From assembly GCA_946699065.1 (NCBI GenBank), contig CAMPDV010000023.1:682001-746000 (forward strand): 64,000 bases of DNA. The letters are read 5' to 3'. Position numbers and translations under genes: made by a program. The stretch comes from Loxodes magnus (taxonomy: Eukaryota; Ciliophora; Karyorelictea; Loxodida; Loxodidae). This document shows, piece by piece, positions 11,971-23,791 of this stretch; the stretch's first letter is position 1, and each line of letters opens with the position of its first letter. The notes beneath the pieces were generated by a model. It worked only from the letters and a program-made list of their open reading frames with translations, had not been told where the DNA came from and ran no database searches.

Positions 11971-14900
11971 ATGGACAAGTCTTCAGTTCATAACAGGAGA
12001 ATGACTCTTAGAGACATTAACCTGAAAGGGAAGTAATAAGATGAAACACTATAGTAGCTTGAAGATTAAATAAGCAGGAAAAATTAACATAATTTGAAAC
12101 TAATATTTCAGTATCAGCAAAAGATGCGCTAATAGTCAAATTTTCCTGATTAGCAAGATTCAGATCATGAATCTCTTAGTTAATCAACTCAAGTTGAGCT
12201 TAGAGAAGTGTTCATAAGGGAGTAAGAAAGTAAAATTAAAGAATTTCAAGACCAAGAATTTTAGTAGTCACTTAAAAATCACTATAAGCTAATAGTAAAA
12301 GGACTTAAGAAAAATGAGTCTTTCTAAATTAAATAGAATATTATCAAGAGACGCCATACAGTTTTTGACCAGTAATAAGAATAAACCAAGGAAGAAAAGT
12401 AAAAATATCTAAAGTCTCTTACTAAATAAAAAAGATAAAGCAAGATAAATAGCAAAAAGATGTTTTAGTGTGTCGAGTAACTAAAAAGTAGCTAAGCTAA
12501 AATATGTGAATTACAATGCTAAATAGATCATGAAAAAGTTAATTCTTTTCTATGGTAAATACTTATGCAAATTAAATAGGACTATAATTGATAAATGTCC
12601 TAAGAAATGCTAGATTCTATCTAGAACTCGCTTAATTTAGATTATCTTTAAATAATTCAACAGCAATAAAATCAGCAAAATTCAGATATTATGACAGAAG
12701 AAGAAAAGATATAACAATTTGAAGATGGTAAAATTGAGAAAAATGAGTAAGACTATGAAGAATAAGTTTAGTTAGAAGTAGAATAAGAATCTAAATAAGA
12801 ATTAGAAAAATAACTATAGTCACAACAAATTGAAAAGGAATAATTATAATCAAATTTAAAGCCAGAGTAAGAGTCAAAAGAAGAGGCTAATAAAAACCAG
12901 AACTAAGAAGAAAAGATAGAACTATTAAAAGAATAAGATTAAATATTAGAGTAAGAAAATTAAGAAAAATCAATAAAAGATTAAAAGAAAGAAATATAAT
13001 AAGAATCAATTATTAATTAAAATCAAAGCTAGCAGAAAATTTAAAATTAAGAAGTCAACCAGGATTAAATCTAAAAAGCAAAATAAATATTAATAGAGGA
13101 GTAAAATTATATAATTGAGCAAGAATCAAAGAAAGAAACAAAGTAAGATCTGAAATTAGAATAACTTAAGGAAGAATCTAAAAATCAATAAAAGTAAAAG
13201 CCAGAATAAGAATCTAAAGAATTAAAATAAATTTAGAAATAAGAGCAAAAGAAAGAATAGATAAAAGAGAAAAAATAGGAGTTGAAAAAGGAGCTAAAGC
13301 AAGATACAATCAAATAAATAAAGAAGTTGCCAAAGTTAAATTTAAAATAAGATTTCTTATATGAATCTAAATAATAAAATGAGCAAAAGTAAAAAGAAAA
13401 AAAAAAGAATTAATTAGAAATCTAGTAAAATTTAGAAGTAAGGTAGAAATCAATTGAGCAATAAATTGAAAATAACTTAAGCAACTCTTGACAAGAAAAT
13501 TAGCATTAATAGCAATAAAAATAGGAAGAAATTTCTTAAGTTAATCATAAATAAGAAGAAATTACTTAAGTTGAACATAAATAGGAAGGAATTTCTTAAG
13601 TTGAACATAAATAGGAAGAAATTTCTTAAGTTGAACATAAATAGGAAGGAATTTCTTAAGTTGAACATAAATAGGAAGAAATTTCTTAAGTTAATCATAA
13701 ATAAGAAGAAATTACTTAAGTTGAACATAAATAGGAAGAACTTTAATAAATATCTGAGCAATACTCTTTAGAATAATCCATAGAAAATTTTAGAGACACT
13801 TTCGATGATTAAAGTCAATAGATTTGTGAGACATAGCGAGATATTATAAATCTCAATATTGATGTTGATCTAAACGATGAATTTCTTAGCTAGTAAAGTC
13901 TATAAAATATAAGCATAGTTGAAGATTACGAAGAAAAAGTTAATTAAGAAGCTCTAACTATCAATTAGATTTTTTAAGATAACACTCCCCTAAAAATGAT
14001 TTAAGAAACTAAAGTAAAAAATGAGAAGGGCAAGAAAAAAAATGATTTAGATAATCCTCAATCTCCAGGATCTTAACAATATTTTTTTAACCCCAATAAA
14101 TTTTTGCATAGGAAAACTTTTAGTTAATAGCAAAACAAAATTAAAAGCAAAAGCTTACAAAAAATATTAACAAATAATAAGTAGTAAGAGGAAAACAAAG
14201 AGGATAAATAAAAAAAGCGTTTAATTACTTAAACATTAAATACAAACAGTACTAAAAGCTTGAAGCAAATTAATAAATGCTCATTGAAGGAAAAGAAATC
14301 CTTTGCAGAATTATTAAATAAATTTGATGTTGAAAAGTTAGATTTTGAATAATTTACTGAGAACGATGTATAAATAATATCAGACACTTTAACTTATTAT
14401 ACATAAAATATATCCAAGTAATAGATTGAAAGATTCCTAGATGTTCAGTCTCCAAATTTGCTTTAACTTAACATATCTATAGGAATTTTGTCTATTTTAA
14501 GTGCAGATAAAAATATTCAAATAAGCAAAAATCGCGATTGAGATGATGTCTAAAAGAATTTCGGAAACGGAACATTCTGATACACTTTTTCAAATATTTA
14601 GTCTCTGATAAAAAATGGTCACATAAAGCAGCAGCAAATTAAGCAGGCATCAAGTTAATTACGATTTGTAGAGAATCATCTGAAATAGAAAGTTGGCATC
14701 GATTAAATAAAATTAGATAAAATTACAAAAAGTCTTTTAGTTTATCTAAAAGCTTCCATTTTGTTTTCTATTCTTTACTAAAAGTACATTGAAGTAAAAT
14801 AACCATAGAAAACTTCTATTATTAGTAATTAGAGTCAATTTTATAAGGCATTAAAAAGGAATCTTCCAGTATGAGATCACCTTTATAAAATAGGAATGGA

Positions 14901-15404
14901 GTAAAAATAAAATCATGAAACTAAATATTTAGAAAATATCCAAACAAAAACCTTTGGCTAGCAAAACTTGGTAAAAAATACTTAACGTAATAGTCGCTAG
15001 AATATTCATAAAATACTTTAGAATAAACTCAAAGTGAGAAGACAGCTTTTCTAAAGTTTGCCTAAGCTCAATATCAAAAAGCGAAGAAAAGAATTAGAAA
15101 AAAAATTAGCTTAGAAAAGTTAAGATTTGAATTAATTAGTTTAGAAAATGATTCTAAAGAACGAATAGTATAATATATCCAGATCTTCATCCGAAAACAC
15201 TTCGAGACATAGAAAATGTAAGTTTATTTAAGTACTTATTATTCAGAATTGTCTTCAAAAGAATTCAATACTTTACTTTATAAACATTAAGAGCAGAATT
15301 AATGCATATTATCATTTGCTTTCCAAATGCTTCATCTTTTAAGCTTAATATTCTTTATTTCTTAAAATATTAAATTTCTCTTTAATTTAACTTTCAATTT
15401 TTGA
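11971..15404 (+). CDS. Large Gln/Lys/Glu-rich coiled-coil protein with dynein-stalk-like C-terminal segment
   Basis: About 1,134 residues. Residues 1-250 are basic and Gln-rich, and residues 250-520 are an extreme Glu/Lys/Gln coiled-coil tract. Seven 10-residue repeats (EEISQVEHKQ type) follow at 13525-13734. Near residues 790-960 a globular helical region resembles the microtubule-binding stalk region of dynein heavy chains: RDWDDVQKNFGNG..W, then F.NIQSLIKNGHIKQQQI, and later SLLVYLKASILF. There is no AAA ATPase motif, so this would be a stand-alone stalk-like module, not a dynein motor. A 29-nt intron (15218-15246, GTAAGT...TTCAG) is needed to continue as RHRKQLSSKEFNTLLYKHQEQ. TGA is Trp at NSWQEN, RDWDDV, GTFWYT and LPVWDH. 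The last ~40 residues are hydrophobic and less certain. Function is unknown; cytoskeletal by inference. Confidence 0.7.
13525..13734 (+). repeat. Seven tandem 30-bp units (10-aa repeat)
   Basis: Perfectly phased units encode EEISQVNHKQ, EEITQVEHKQ, EGISQVEHKQ, EEISQVEHKQ, EGISQVEHKQ, EEISQVNHKQ and EEITQVEHKQ. Units 6-7 repeat units 1-2 at the base level, which suggests a higher-order duplication. An eighth partial unit starts at 13735. Confidence 0.95.
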
Positions 15405-16914
15405 ATAATCCTCATTCCAATTAATAGACCAATCCATTTATATAGTAATCTATCCTCCTTTAATAAACTAAAATAGTTCGTAATAGCTTAAAAGAATAGA
15501 TTAGTAGATATAAAGAGCATAATATTGCTTATATAATAGAGGAAGATATTTATTAACTTCATATAGCAGTTGCTTTTATATTAACTTAGCATTACTAATG
15601 ACACCACTACTAGATTGATAGCCTTATACTATATGTTTGAGATAAATCTAATTAAAAATAAACAATTTTACATATTTAGCTTTATAAACATTAGAGAATA
15701 CAGAACGACGCTTACTTTGTTATTACTTTCCTAAATAGATTTCTTTAATGTCTACATATTTAATCCTTTAATAGCAAAATAGTTTAGGAAGCTTTAAGAT
15801 AAATTTATTAAAATAAAATTAGGAAATGCTCTAATTCATCTAGCTAAATAAGCAAGCTAGATTATATTAATTTTTATATATAAAAGGATGTTTAAACTAA
15901 AGACTTTAATTAAAGTCTAAAGATAGAGATATATAAGGAATATTAATTTGAGTTAGAATTTGGAAGCAAACTAAATTAGTAAATATAGTTAGATAATAAG
16001 AGATTAAATAATTTAGGTATTCACTAGTTTAAATGTATAAGTATTTCTTAAATTGATAGTATAATTGCTATATTAAATAAATCTTAGCTTTAAACTTATT
16101 TATTTAAGACATATTAGCCACTTATTTAGTTAAAGATAAGCTTAAAGTTAGAAAGAAATAATAATTTAGCTTATAACTACTTAAGTTAGCATTAAATATA
16201 TTTTATAGCTATGTAGAATGGAAAGAAGGTAGCTGTAGTACTTTTGATAAATAAAAATGATAAAGTAGAGCATTGATAAGTATTGTGGCTTAACAGATCT
16301 ATAAGTAATTCTTTAATACTTTATTATATTTACCTATTTAATATTTATTTTAACTTAAAGCACTATCTTAATTTACATTATCTGAATACATCATTCTCTA
16401 ATATCTCAAAATTAGTTTACCATAGATAAATAAAGATGAATAAAAGAATATAAATAGGAAAGTAAGAAGCTTTAAATGAATAACAATTAACTCTAATTTA
16501 ATTAATAAAGAGCAGTTTCCTTTAAATTTGAGATAGATAAATAATACCTATTAGAACATTTATTAAGTACTTAGTACTTATATGTCTATTTTAATAATAG
16601 TGGTATAATATTTCAAATGCTTTATAATTTAAATTAAGCAATAAAAATTCCTAAAGAATATTAGCTTCTAATCTTTATTTATTTGTTAAACTTTACTCAA
16701 AAAAGTAAATAAAAGAACATAAGAGTAAAGAATTTTTAAGGCATTTACAAATAGAGAAATTAATTAACTTATATTCTAATCCTAAAAGGGAAATATTATG
16801 AAATTACTAGCATATAATGAGTAAGGATAGATTGAAGGAGACAAGTAAAATAAGTTAAGGAATTGATTTTAAATAATCGTTAAAATTTAAAATTCTTTTT
16901 TATTATTTAATAAA
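15405..16914. other. AT-rich spacer
   Basis: No supported gene. The first ~250 bases still have open frames but no family resemblance. The remainder is low-complexity AT sequence up to the HD-domain gene. Confidence 0.55.
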
Positions 16915-18213
16915 ATGCAGAATTTGCTCAACTATGAAGATCCTTTCTATGGACAAATTTAAATTCCTTATAAAATTGCCTAGGTAATTCATACTCCAGC
17001 CTTCTAAAGGCTACATAATATTCTTTAATTAGGTGCATAGAATTTAATTTATCCAAATATAGTTCATACTAGATACTAGCATTGTATTGGAACATGATAC
17101 TAATCTAAAATTTTATTAGATCATCTTAAAGGTTAGAAAAATATTAGTATGCTAGAGCAAAACCAAGAAATTAACGTTTAAATAGCAGCATTAGTCCATG
17201 ACATTGGACATGGACCACATAGCCATTTATGGTAGAGTTTCGTTGAAGCAAAATATCCAGAATGGTAGCATGAAAGTGCTTCAATAGAAATATTCAAGTA
17301 CTTAATTTAAAACTTAAGTGATAATTTTTTTGAGGAAGTTGATACTGAACAAATTTGTAACTTAATAACTGGAAATAAAAACTATGGATGGATTTCAGAT
17401 ATTGTTAACAATACTAGAAATTAATTAGATGTAGATAAATTTGACTACTTAATAAGAGATGCAGGAACAGCTAGCATAAAGCATGACTTCAACTATAACC
17501 TACTAATTAAAAATGCTGTTATTTATGAAGACTAGCAAATAGCTTTTTGGAATAGAAATGAATCTTTCTAATAAGTTTATAATGTATTTAATACTAGATA
17601 TAATATGTATAAAAACCTATATTGAAATCCATTAAAGCTTTCATATGATATCATGCTACTTGAGGTTCTGGATTTAGCTGACCCTTATTTAAAATTAAGA
17701 TAAAAATCAGCAGAGCTTTTAAGTACTGACTCAATTAATAGTCGAATGGAATACTTAGAGTTGAGTGACAATATTTTTGACAAAATTTACATGCTTTCAT
17801 AATCTAAGAATTAACTTAAATAATGCTAATAGCTTCTTTAAAAAATTAGGAATAAATAACCCTATAAATGCTTAGGACAAGTAAATATGAGAAGCAAGGC
17901 TATTATGAACTTGATAAATGAGCAAGAGTTTATTAAAATCTCTAGAAATAAGCAGTTAAATGAAAATGACTTCAAAATTTTGAAACTTTGCAACTATGCT
18001 AATAAAGGAAAGCAGAATCCGTTTTAAGATGTTCTCTTTATAAATGAAGAAACTAATTAAGAAATAAGCAAAACAGAATTTGATTCTTAGATAAAACAAT
18101 TTACAAAAAATACTGATACGTTTGACATATGCGTTTTTCTTGCTAACGAAGAAAAACAAAGTCAAGCTGAAAATGCATTTGAAAGTTTCGTAAAAGCAGT
18201 CAATAATTTCTGA
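16915..18213 (+). CDS. SAMHD1-type HD-domain dNTP triphosphohydrolase
   Basis: A 432-residue intronless protein matching the HD core of SAMHD1: it begins DPFYGQI, then TPAFQRLHNILQLG. The metal-binding set is intact: His in RYQHCIGT, His-Asp in ALVHDIGHGPHSH, and the distal Asp in LDVDKFDYLIRDAG. These enzymes hydrolyse dNTPs to nucleosides and triphosphate and set nucleotide pools. No SAM domain precedes the HD core, and the start ATG at 16915 falls right at the domain, so this is the catalytic part alone. Two TGAs are Trp (GTWYQS, NLYWNPLK), the second in a region conserved in the family. The stop is TGA at 18211. The allosteric nucleotide sites cannot be judged by eye. Confidence 0.92.
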
Positions 18214-18511
18214 CACTCACTTTGAGTTTAATTAAATAATTATTTGTTTTCATTAACATTTCATACATGGCCCCTATATAAAGAGTATTTATATTTTGCA
18301 TATATAACTCTATTATTAAATTGATTACTAATGCGAGTTTAATGCTTCAAAATTTTTTCCAGGTTAAATAGATTTAAAGCAACGTTAGATTTTTATTATC
18401 TAAAGAGATTTACTAATTATTGATAATGAGAAAGCAGTTAACTATATTTAATTTGCTATGTAATAAAATATTTAATATAAATAACTAAATTTAAATAAAT
18501 CAAAGACTGTA

Positions 18512-19174
18512 TCATTTGTATTGTAAAGCAGAAGCAACACCTGAAGAATCATAAATCTGCTAGATTCGTGCACATTTTATAATAGCTATCTCTTTTTAGC
18601 CTGGATTTTTGAAATTTTATAATCTACCGTCATTTTATTTTAAAATATTATGTCCTAGTATTCCCTCTGTACTCTAAGGATATAATATTTTCTTTCCAGA
18701 TACATAAAATCTATGCTCATTTTCATTATTTGACTATATTTAGCTAACATAAGACTAAGGAAGTATTTTCCTTACATTTCTGAAAAATCTAACATTATCA
18801 TATTCCAAAGGCATCTTTTTTCTTTCTATATGAAATTAATTTAAAAATGTCTATGAAATCTTTTTACCTTATATCTTTTCATTTCTAGCATCAAAAGTGA
18901 ATCAGTCGTTAGGAGTATATAGGTGAACATTGTTTCTATCACATTTTCTAAATTTATAGTTATCTCCAAATTAAGCTTTTGGCTCTCCATGTGAAAATAT
19001 TGTATCTCTTGATCTAGGATGACTTGAACTAGGCCTAGTACTATTAAACTAGTAGTTTTATCATGTTGGCTATTTATTATTTTGTAAAATACGATCGATA
19101 GAAGAGAGGCTTTAATTTCTTTTAATAGGAAGTTTTACTTCTTTGGAGAAGGAATTTCTTCTTTATTGTCTCAT
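18512..19174 (-). CDS. Uncharacterised basic 220-residue protein
   Basis: I do not recognise this protein. A continuous frame from ATG 19174 (MRQQRRNSFSKEV) to TGA 18512 encodes a basic, Asn/Gln/Ser-rich, apparently soluble protein. The first ~65 residues look disordered (RPSSSHPRSRD). The second half is more structured, with aromatic positions, and ends ARIQQIYDSSGVASALQYK. Two TGAs read as Trp (PTWQNY, NDWFTF). There are no membrane segments or catalytic motifs. Short basic proteins of this style are common among ciliary microtubule-associated proteins, but that is only a guess. It faces away from the small gene at 19331 across 156 bp. Confidence 0.65.
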
Positions 19175-19330
19175 TTAATGGTTTCAGATTTATTTAAAGG
19201 TATTACTTTAATTTTATTTCAAACCTACCAACTCTCTATTTTCATAACTATTGCTTTTCTAACTTTCAAATCACTTTTATCTTAAATATTCAACTTTCTC
19301 TTTTCTCACTTTTTATTTATTCAAGCACTA

Positions 19331-19524
19331 ATGACTGAAGCCGGAAGGAATAAATTAGAAGTGTAGAAAGAGAATTATGAAAAGATAATGAGGCTTGTAA
19401 CAATGGTAAGCGTTTCAATATTAAGAGCTAATTAAACAGCCTTTATCTTCATCCAAATTAGAATTTCTAGGAAATAATAAAATATAAATCTAAAAGAGAT
19501 TCTAATATTTAACTTTTAAGCTGA
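19331..19524 (+). CDS. Small 57-residue protein with a 20-nt intron
   Basis: Exon 1 begins MTEAGRNKLEVQKENYEKI. Removing a 20-nt GT-AG intron (19406-19425, GTAAGC...TTAAG) joins it to SQLNSLYLHPNQNFQEII, ending at TGA 19522. Spliced length is 174 nt. The composition of both exons is more coding-like than the flanks, and the intron matches the size class seen elsewhere in the window. It is an unknown family with no motifs. Confidence 0.5.
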
Positions 19525-19931
19525 TTTCTTTCTAAGATATTACTAAAATTAAATAAATAAAAATGCTTGGAAATATTTAGTTTAAACAATTTGAAGTTAA
19601 ATTAATTACTCTTAACTATAAAAAAGTATAAGTAACTAAGTAACTAAGTAATTAAGTAAAAGTACAGTACTACATATCTTTTATACAATTCAAAGAAAAG
19701 CTTTGATTAAATGTACTAAAGTTAGATTAATTAATATAAAATCAGTTTAGTTTTAATAGTTTAAATTACCTCTTTAAAATAGCTTAAGGATAATATAAAT
19801 AGTTATATATTCAAAGGAAAATTAAATAATTATATTAAAGTTTTAAATAAAAGGGATATTTAGATAGGGCTAAATTATATATAATTAGAAGAAATTAAAA
19901 TAATACACTAAATTAAAGCAATTTAAATTTT
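19525..19931. other. AT-rich spacer with short tandem repeat
   Basis: No gene seen. It contains the 8-bp repeat patch listed separately. Confidence 0.6.
19631..19662 (+). repeat. Short tandem repeat, 8-bp unit
   Basis: About four imperfect copies of AGTAACTA / AGTAATTA in a non-coding spacer. Confidence 0.8.
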
Positions 19932-20909
19932 TCAATCATTTTGTATTCTGCTATAGTAACTCTAAATAATTGCATTATCTTCTTATTGCATTCTACTTAT
20001 AAAATAGTCACAATTTATCAAGCAAATAAAGCAAAAAGAAAAAGCTAAAATCAGATAAATTGCTTATAAGATTCAAGTATCTTAAATTTCATAATTTACT
20101 TAGTTCAAAGCATAAAAATCTGAAAAGTTTTATAAACAAGGCAATTGCCCTTAATGATTTTAGACTGCAGAAATAAAGTTTCCTATTTCAAGAATAACAT
20201 AATAGGCACAAGTATCTATATTTCAATGAATTTCTGTAAATTTTTATGTGCAAACATGATGAAAAAACTAGCTATATAAATTACTTTCATCATAGATACT
20301 CGTTTTGCATCTTCCTTTACTATTAACACTTGGAGTGCATTCGCATTTTTTAGATGAGCATTGACTATGCTAATCGCATTCTCCTCAATTTTTTATTCCT
20401 TCTTGACTGTGATTGTATTCAGTTTTAAAATTCAATCAACTGCATTAAGATTAAAATAGAGAAGTATATGGGTTTAAATGATTTTTACAGTACTTATCGC
20501 ACTATAATAATTACTTTCAGTCCTTTTCCAAACAAAATTGCCTTTCAATAGCATCGGAAATTCAATTTACTAAATTAAGTTTTAAGTTTTGCTTATTTTT
20601 TACTGAAAGGTTTTGCTTTAAATTAGGTGTAAGCATTATAGATTAATTTTCATTGCACTTCAATTTCTTCTTTCCTTTGTAAAAATCTAATAAATTACAA
20701 TTTCAGTTTTCATTTTTGCAATTAGGTCCTACCAACAAACTATTGTTTTGTTACATATTATAGCAGAAATCAGAAGGTAAATTTTCAGAACATTTTCAAA
20801 TTGGGCACTAAATCTACTAGCATTCGATAGCAATAAGCATAAAGCAAAAAAACTTCAAAGATATTAATTAGTTTGTAGGTTTTACCCATGACAGCACATT
20901 TTTGCACAT
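19932..20909 (-). CDS. Cys-rich type I membrane protein
   Basis: A 325-residue intronless protein. An N-terminal hydrophobic stretch (LISLKFFCFMLIAIEC, about residues 17-32) looks like a signal peptide. The ectodomain is rich in Cys (CPIWKC, CKNENWNC, CDKYCKN, GECDQHSQCSSKKCECTPS), with disulphide-type spacing near residues 175-200. A single hydrophobic helix near residues 275-292 (AIYLILAFSFCFICLI) is followed by a ~25-residue cytoplasmic tail. Eight Trp codons are TGA and one is TGG. It stops at TGA 19932. Likely a secretory-pathway or cell-surface protein; no named family is recognised, and the Cys cluster is only loosely like EGF/laminin-type repeats. Confidence 0.7.
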
Positions 20910-22557
20910 TTAATAATCCTCTATTATTATAATAAGTTTAATTAATCATTAATCTATACTCTTATTTTTCTATTTATGATACTAAAACATTCAAACATTT
21001 AACTATTTTCTAAGAAAGATTCTTTTGCTTTTCGAAGCAATGATTATCTATCTAGTCTAGTGATTCTACTTATATTCTATTATTCAGTTCTCTTTTTTAT
21101 ATAGTTCTTTCTATAATTAAGCAATTAGAGTATTTACTAAAAGTTTCTTATATTCAGCATTACTGCTATAATCAGTGAAATTATACTACTATACAAATGA
21201 ATTATTAAATAGCAAGCATAAATAATAAATAAGTAGTTCATTTCTATCAGTTCACCTTAACTGTTTAAATAATTTATTTTAAGTTTGCTTTACAAGCCAA
21301 TCAAATTCATAAAGTGATAACAAATAAAATTTATGATTCTAATTCTCTAAAGTTAAGTTTATCCTATCTATTAAAAATGTATACTATGCGATATATTTAT
21401 AACCAACTTTAATATAAATTTTGGTATTAAAATAATTTAAGAAGGTATTACTATAACTATAACTTTTAATGCATGATATTAGTTTTTTATCCTACTATTA
21501 CTTATATTTTATTAATGAGACGCTTTAATTTTATCTACATTAGAATAAGCCTTTCTATTAATATCTACTTCTATCCTAGTTACTATGAATATTACAGAGC
21601 TAGATAAACTATAACTAATAGCAAAATGTTAATGTAAAAGTTTAGATTTATATAGTAAATGGCTATATGATTATTAATATTATAGAGATTAGATCTTATT
21701 GCATGTAAAATAGCTTTGCATTAAATTTAAAAGTATCAATTATAGTAAATGTCTAGAAAGCAAAAGAGTCTTATTTAATGTAATCTTAAATAAGAACATA
21801 TTAATTATATGCCATTCATTTGCAAGGCAATAAGCTTGCTATTTTATTGATAGATTGCTTTAGTTATAAAGATATATCACTAGTCTATTTTATTTATTAT
21901 CTATTAATAAATCATCCTAACTTATACTACTAACAAATATATCTTTAATAGTATAATTTTAATAAGTTTCTATTGCTTCGAATAAAATTTAAATAACTAA
22001 AAAGATTTCTCAAAAATGCAAACATAAAGCAGAAAGAATGAAGTTTGCTTAATTTAATTCTAAAGATATTTTTCTAACCTTTCAACAATATTGAAATTAA
22101 TTCTTAACATCCTGTTATTAAAAGATATGCAATCATTAATAAAAGTTCTTTAAATTAATTTGTGCTTTAAAAGCGATGTAATAAACCTTTAATTTAATAA
22201 CTTAAATAATGGATAACTAAATTATTCTAAATGCATCTATAATTATAAATAACTAAAGGTTTCATAAGGCAGCATTTATATTTATATTTCTACTTTAATT
22301 AACTTTAGTCTTTAAGGGAATTATTAAAGTCAAACAGATATAAACATCAAATGTACTATATTTTTATGAAAGCATTTCCTTTTATAAATAAACAAATGAT
22401 TAAGGTATTTATAATATTGCAAGCTTCTATATGCTATTATTATATTTTATTATTTAAATTCTTTCAATATTACTATAGATAAGCCAAGTGTTGAAACTAT
22501 AAAGTACTAAGCAAAACTTATTGCTTCCAATATCTTTTAAACATAAATATTTAAGAA
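20910..22557. other. AT-rich spacer
   Basis: About 1.6 kb of very AT-rich sequence in which I see no gene, RNA or repeat. Confidence 0.6.
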
Positions 22558-22715
22558 ATGCTGTCAAAGAGCTTTCTCTTTTGTCTATTTTATGGTAAAT
22601 AAATAAAGCTTATGATTTACTTAAGCTAAGAAGAATGGAATTAAAGATAGATTTGATAAAGAGTAAGTTGAAAGATAGCCAATAGAATTAGATGACTTAT
22701 ATTAAAACTATATGA
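22558..22715 (+). CDS. Possible small spliced protein (~44-47 residues)
   Basis: It begins MLSKSFLF and continues DLLKLRRMELKIDLIKSKLKD to a TGA at 22713 if a GT-AG intron of 14 or 26 nt ending at the AAAG before CTTATG is removed. It would end 36 bp short of the convergent membrane-protein gene. A longer alternative reading (KNGIKDRFDKEQ...) uses a 31-nt intron but runs antisense into that gene. No family is recognised and the structure is tentative. Confidence 0.3.
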
Positions 22716-22751
22716 GATAATGTTTAAATATTAGTCTACTTATCCAGGGAA

Positions 22752-23791
22752 AGTTCATTTGCAATCTATTGAATTTCTTTTTATCTTATATTTTCTTATT
22801 AAACCATCTTCTACCTGTGCAAAATTCTCTTTTTCCTAAAATATTAGAAAAAAGATAATACTAAATAGTAGATAAAAAAGGAAAACTCTACGTAAATTAA
22901 AATAGGGCCTTCTTTAAATTGAGCAAAAATGAAGACAAGAGCCACAATGTCAATTATAAAGAAGAAGATCATATTAAAGATAAATACTAATCTTATGAAC
23001 TACTTGCTCTTCCTAAGTTGATTCTTTGTTTAAGCTTTTCTTATTTTATAAATACAAGTTGATAGAATACCTGCTGACAAAAGTAGCCAAAAGCAAAGTA
23101 GTACAATGGTCCATACACTTGAAAAATTTCCTTCATCATCTATTTTGTTCCTAAACTTGCAATCTTCATAATGATAAATTATTGCAGGAAGTAGATGAGA
23201 TGTATAAAATAAACTAGCTATCAAATTGAGAATTGTTTTACTGAGTATGCTTATGTTATTTTAGCGCCTTACCAGTCAAGGAGAGAGCAGAATTATAACT
23301 CTTATTATGATAATAAAGACAAAAGCTATAATTAGTGCAGGGCCTATATCAGCAATAAAGTCTTATTCTCAGATATAGTCCTCACTTCCTATCTCTTAAT
23401 CTAATTAGTTTTGATATTATTCTTCTTAATTATCTTAATTCTAATCAATTTCTTCTTCCACTTTCTTCTTAATATCATTTTCATCTTATATGCAAGCGCT
23501 TTGCTAATATTCAAATACTCTGACTCCTGCAAATAGGGAAGAAACTATAAGCATCAAAACATCAATCAGACTAAAAAATCCTCCTAATCAATCTTTCTTG
23601 TCTTCTTTTTATTTAAGTTATATTTGATTAAAATTATCAGAAGCTTCTGCAAAAGTTCTCTTTTTACCCAACTAAACATGCTTAGAAATAGATATGGGCG
23701 TAAGAGGTTCTTATTGATACTGCTATTTAGAATTTTAATAAGGTACTTTTTGATATTATTCCATTTTACTTTTATTATTAGATATTTCCAT
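22752..23791 (-). CDS. Uncharacterised multi-span membrane protein
   Basis: About 339 residues. A Gln-rich, Ser/Pro-containing cytosolic N-terminus (about 75 residues) leads into roughly six membrane helices, starting at SLIDVLMLIVSSLFAG, ALIIAFVFIIIIRVIILL and the Trp-rich TIVLLCFWLLLSAGIL. An acidic Glu/Gln loop separates helices 1 and 2 and may be lumenal or extracellular. A 20-nt intron (22785-22804, GTTTAA...TATAAG) near the end changes the tail to KMIKRNSIDCK and brings in TGA 22752. With it the coding length is 1,020. TGA is read as Trp at KDWLGG, YIWEQD and SPWLVR. No transporter or channel signature is visible. Confidence 0.65.

Noticed and set aside
13477-13761. Minus-strand frame of repeated Asn-Phe-Phe-Leu-Phe-Met units
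   Set aside because: It is the antisense shadow of the 30-bp coding repeat on the plus strand.
18038-18216. Minus-strand Phe/Ile-rich frame near 17956-18216
   Set aside because: It is the shadow of the C-terminal part of the HD hydrolase gene.
22600-23062. Plus-strand frame KNGIKDRFDKEQ... continuing opposite the six-span gene
   Set aside because: Most of it is antisense to the better-supported membrane protein; only the short 22558-22715 version was kept, at low confidence.
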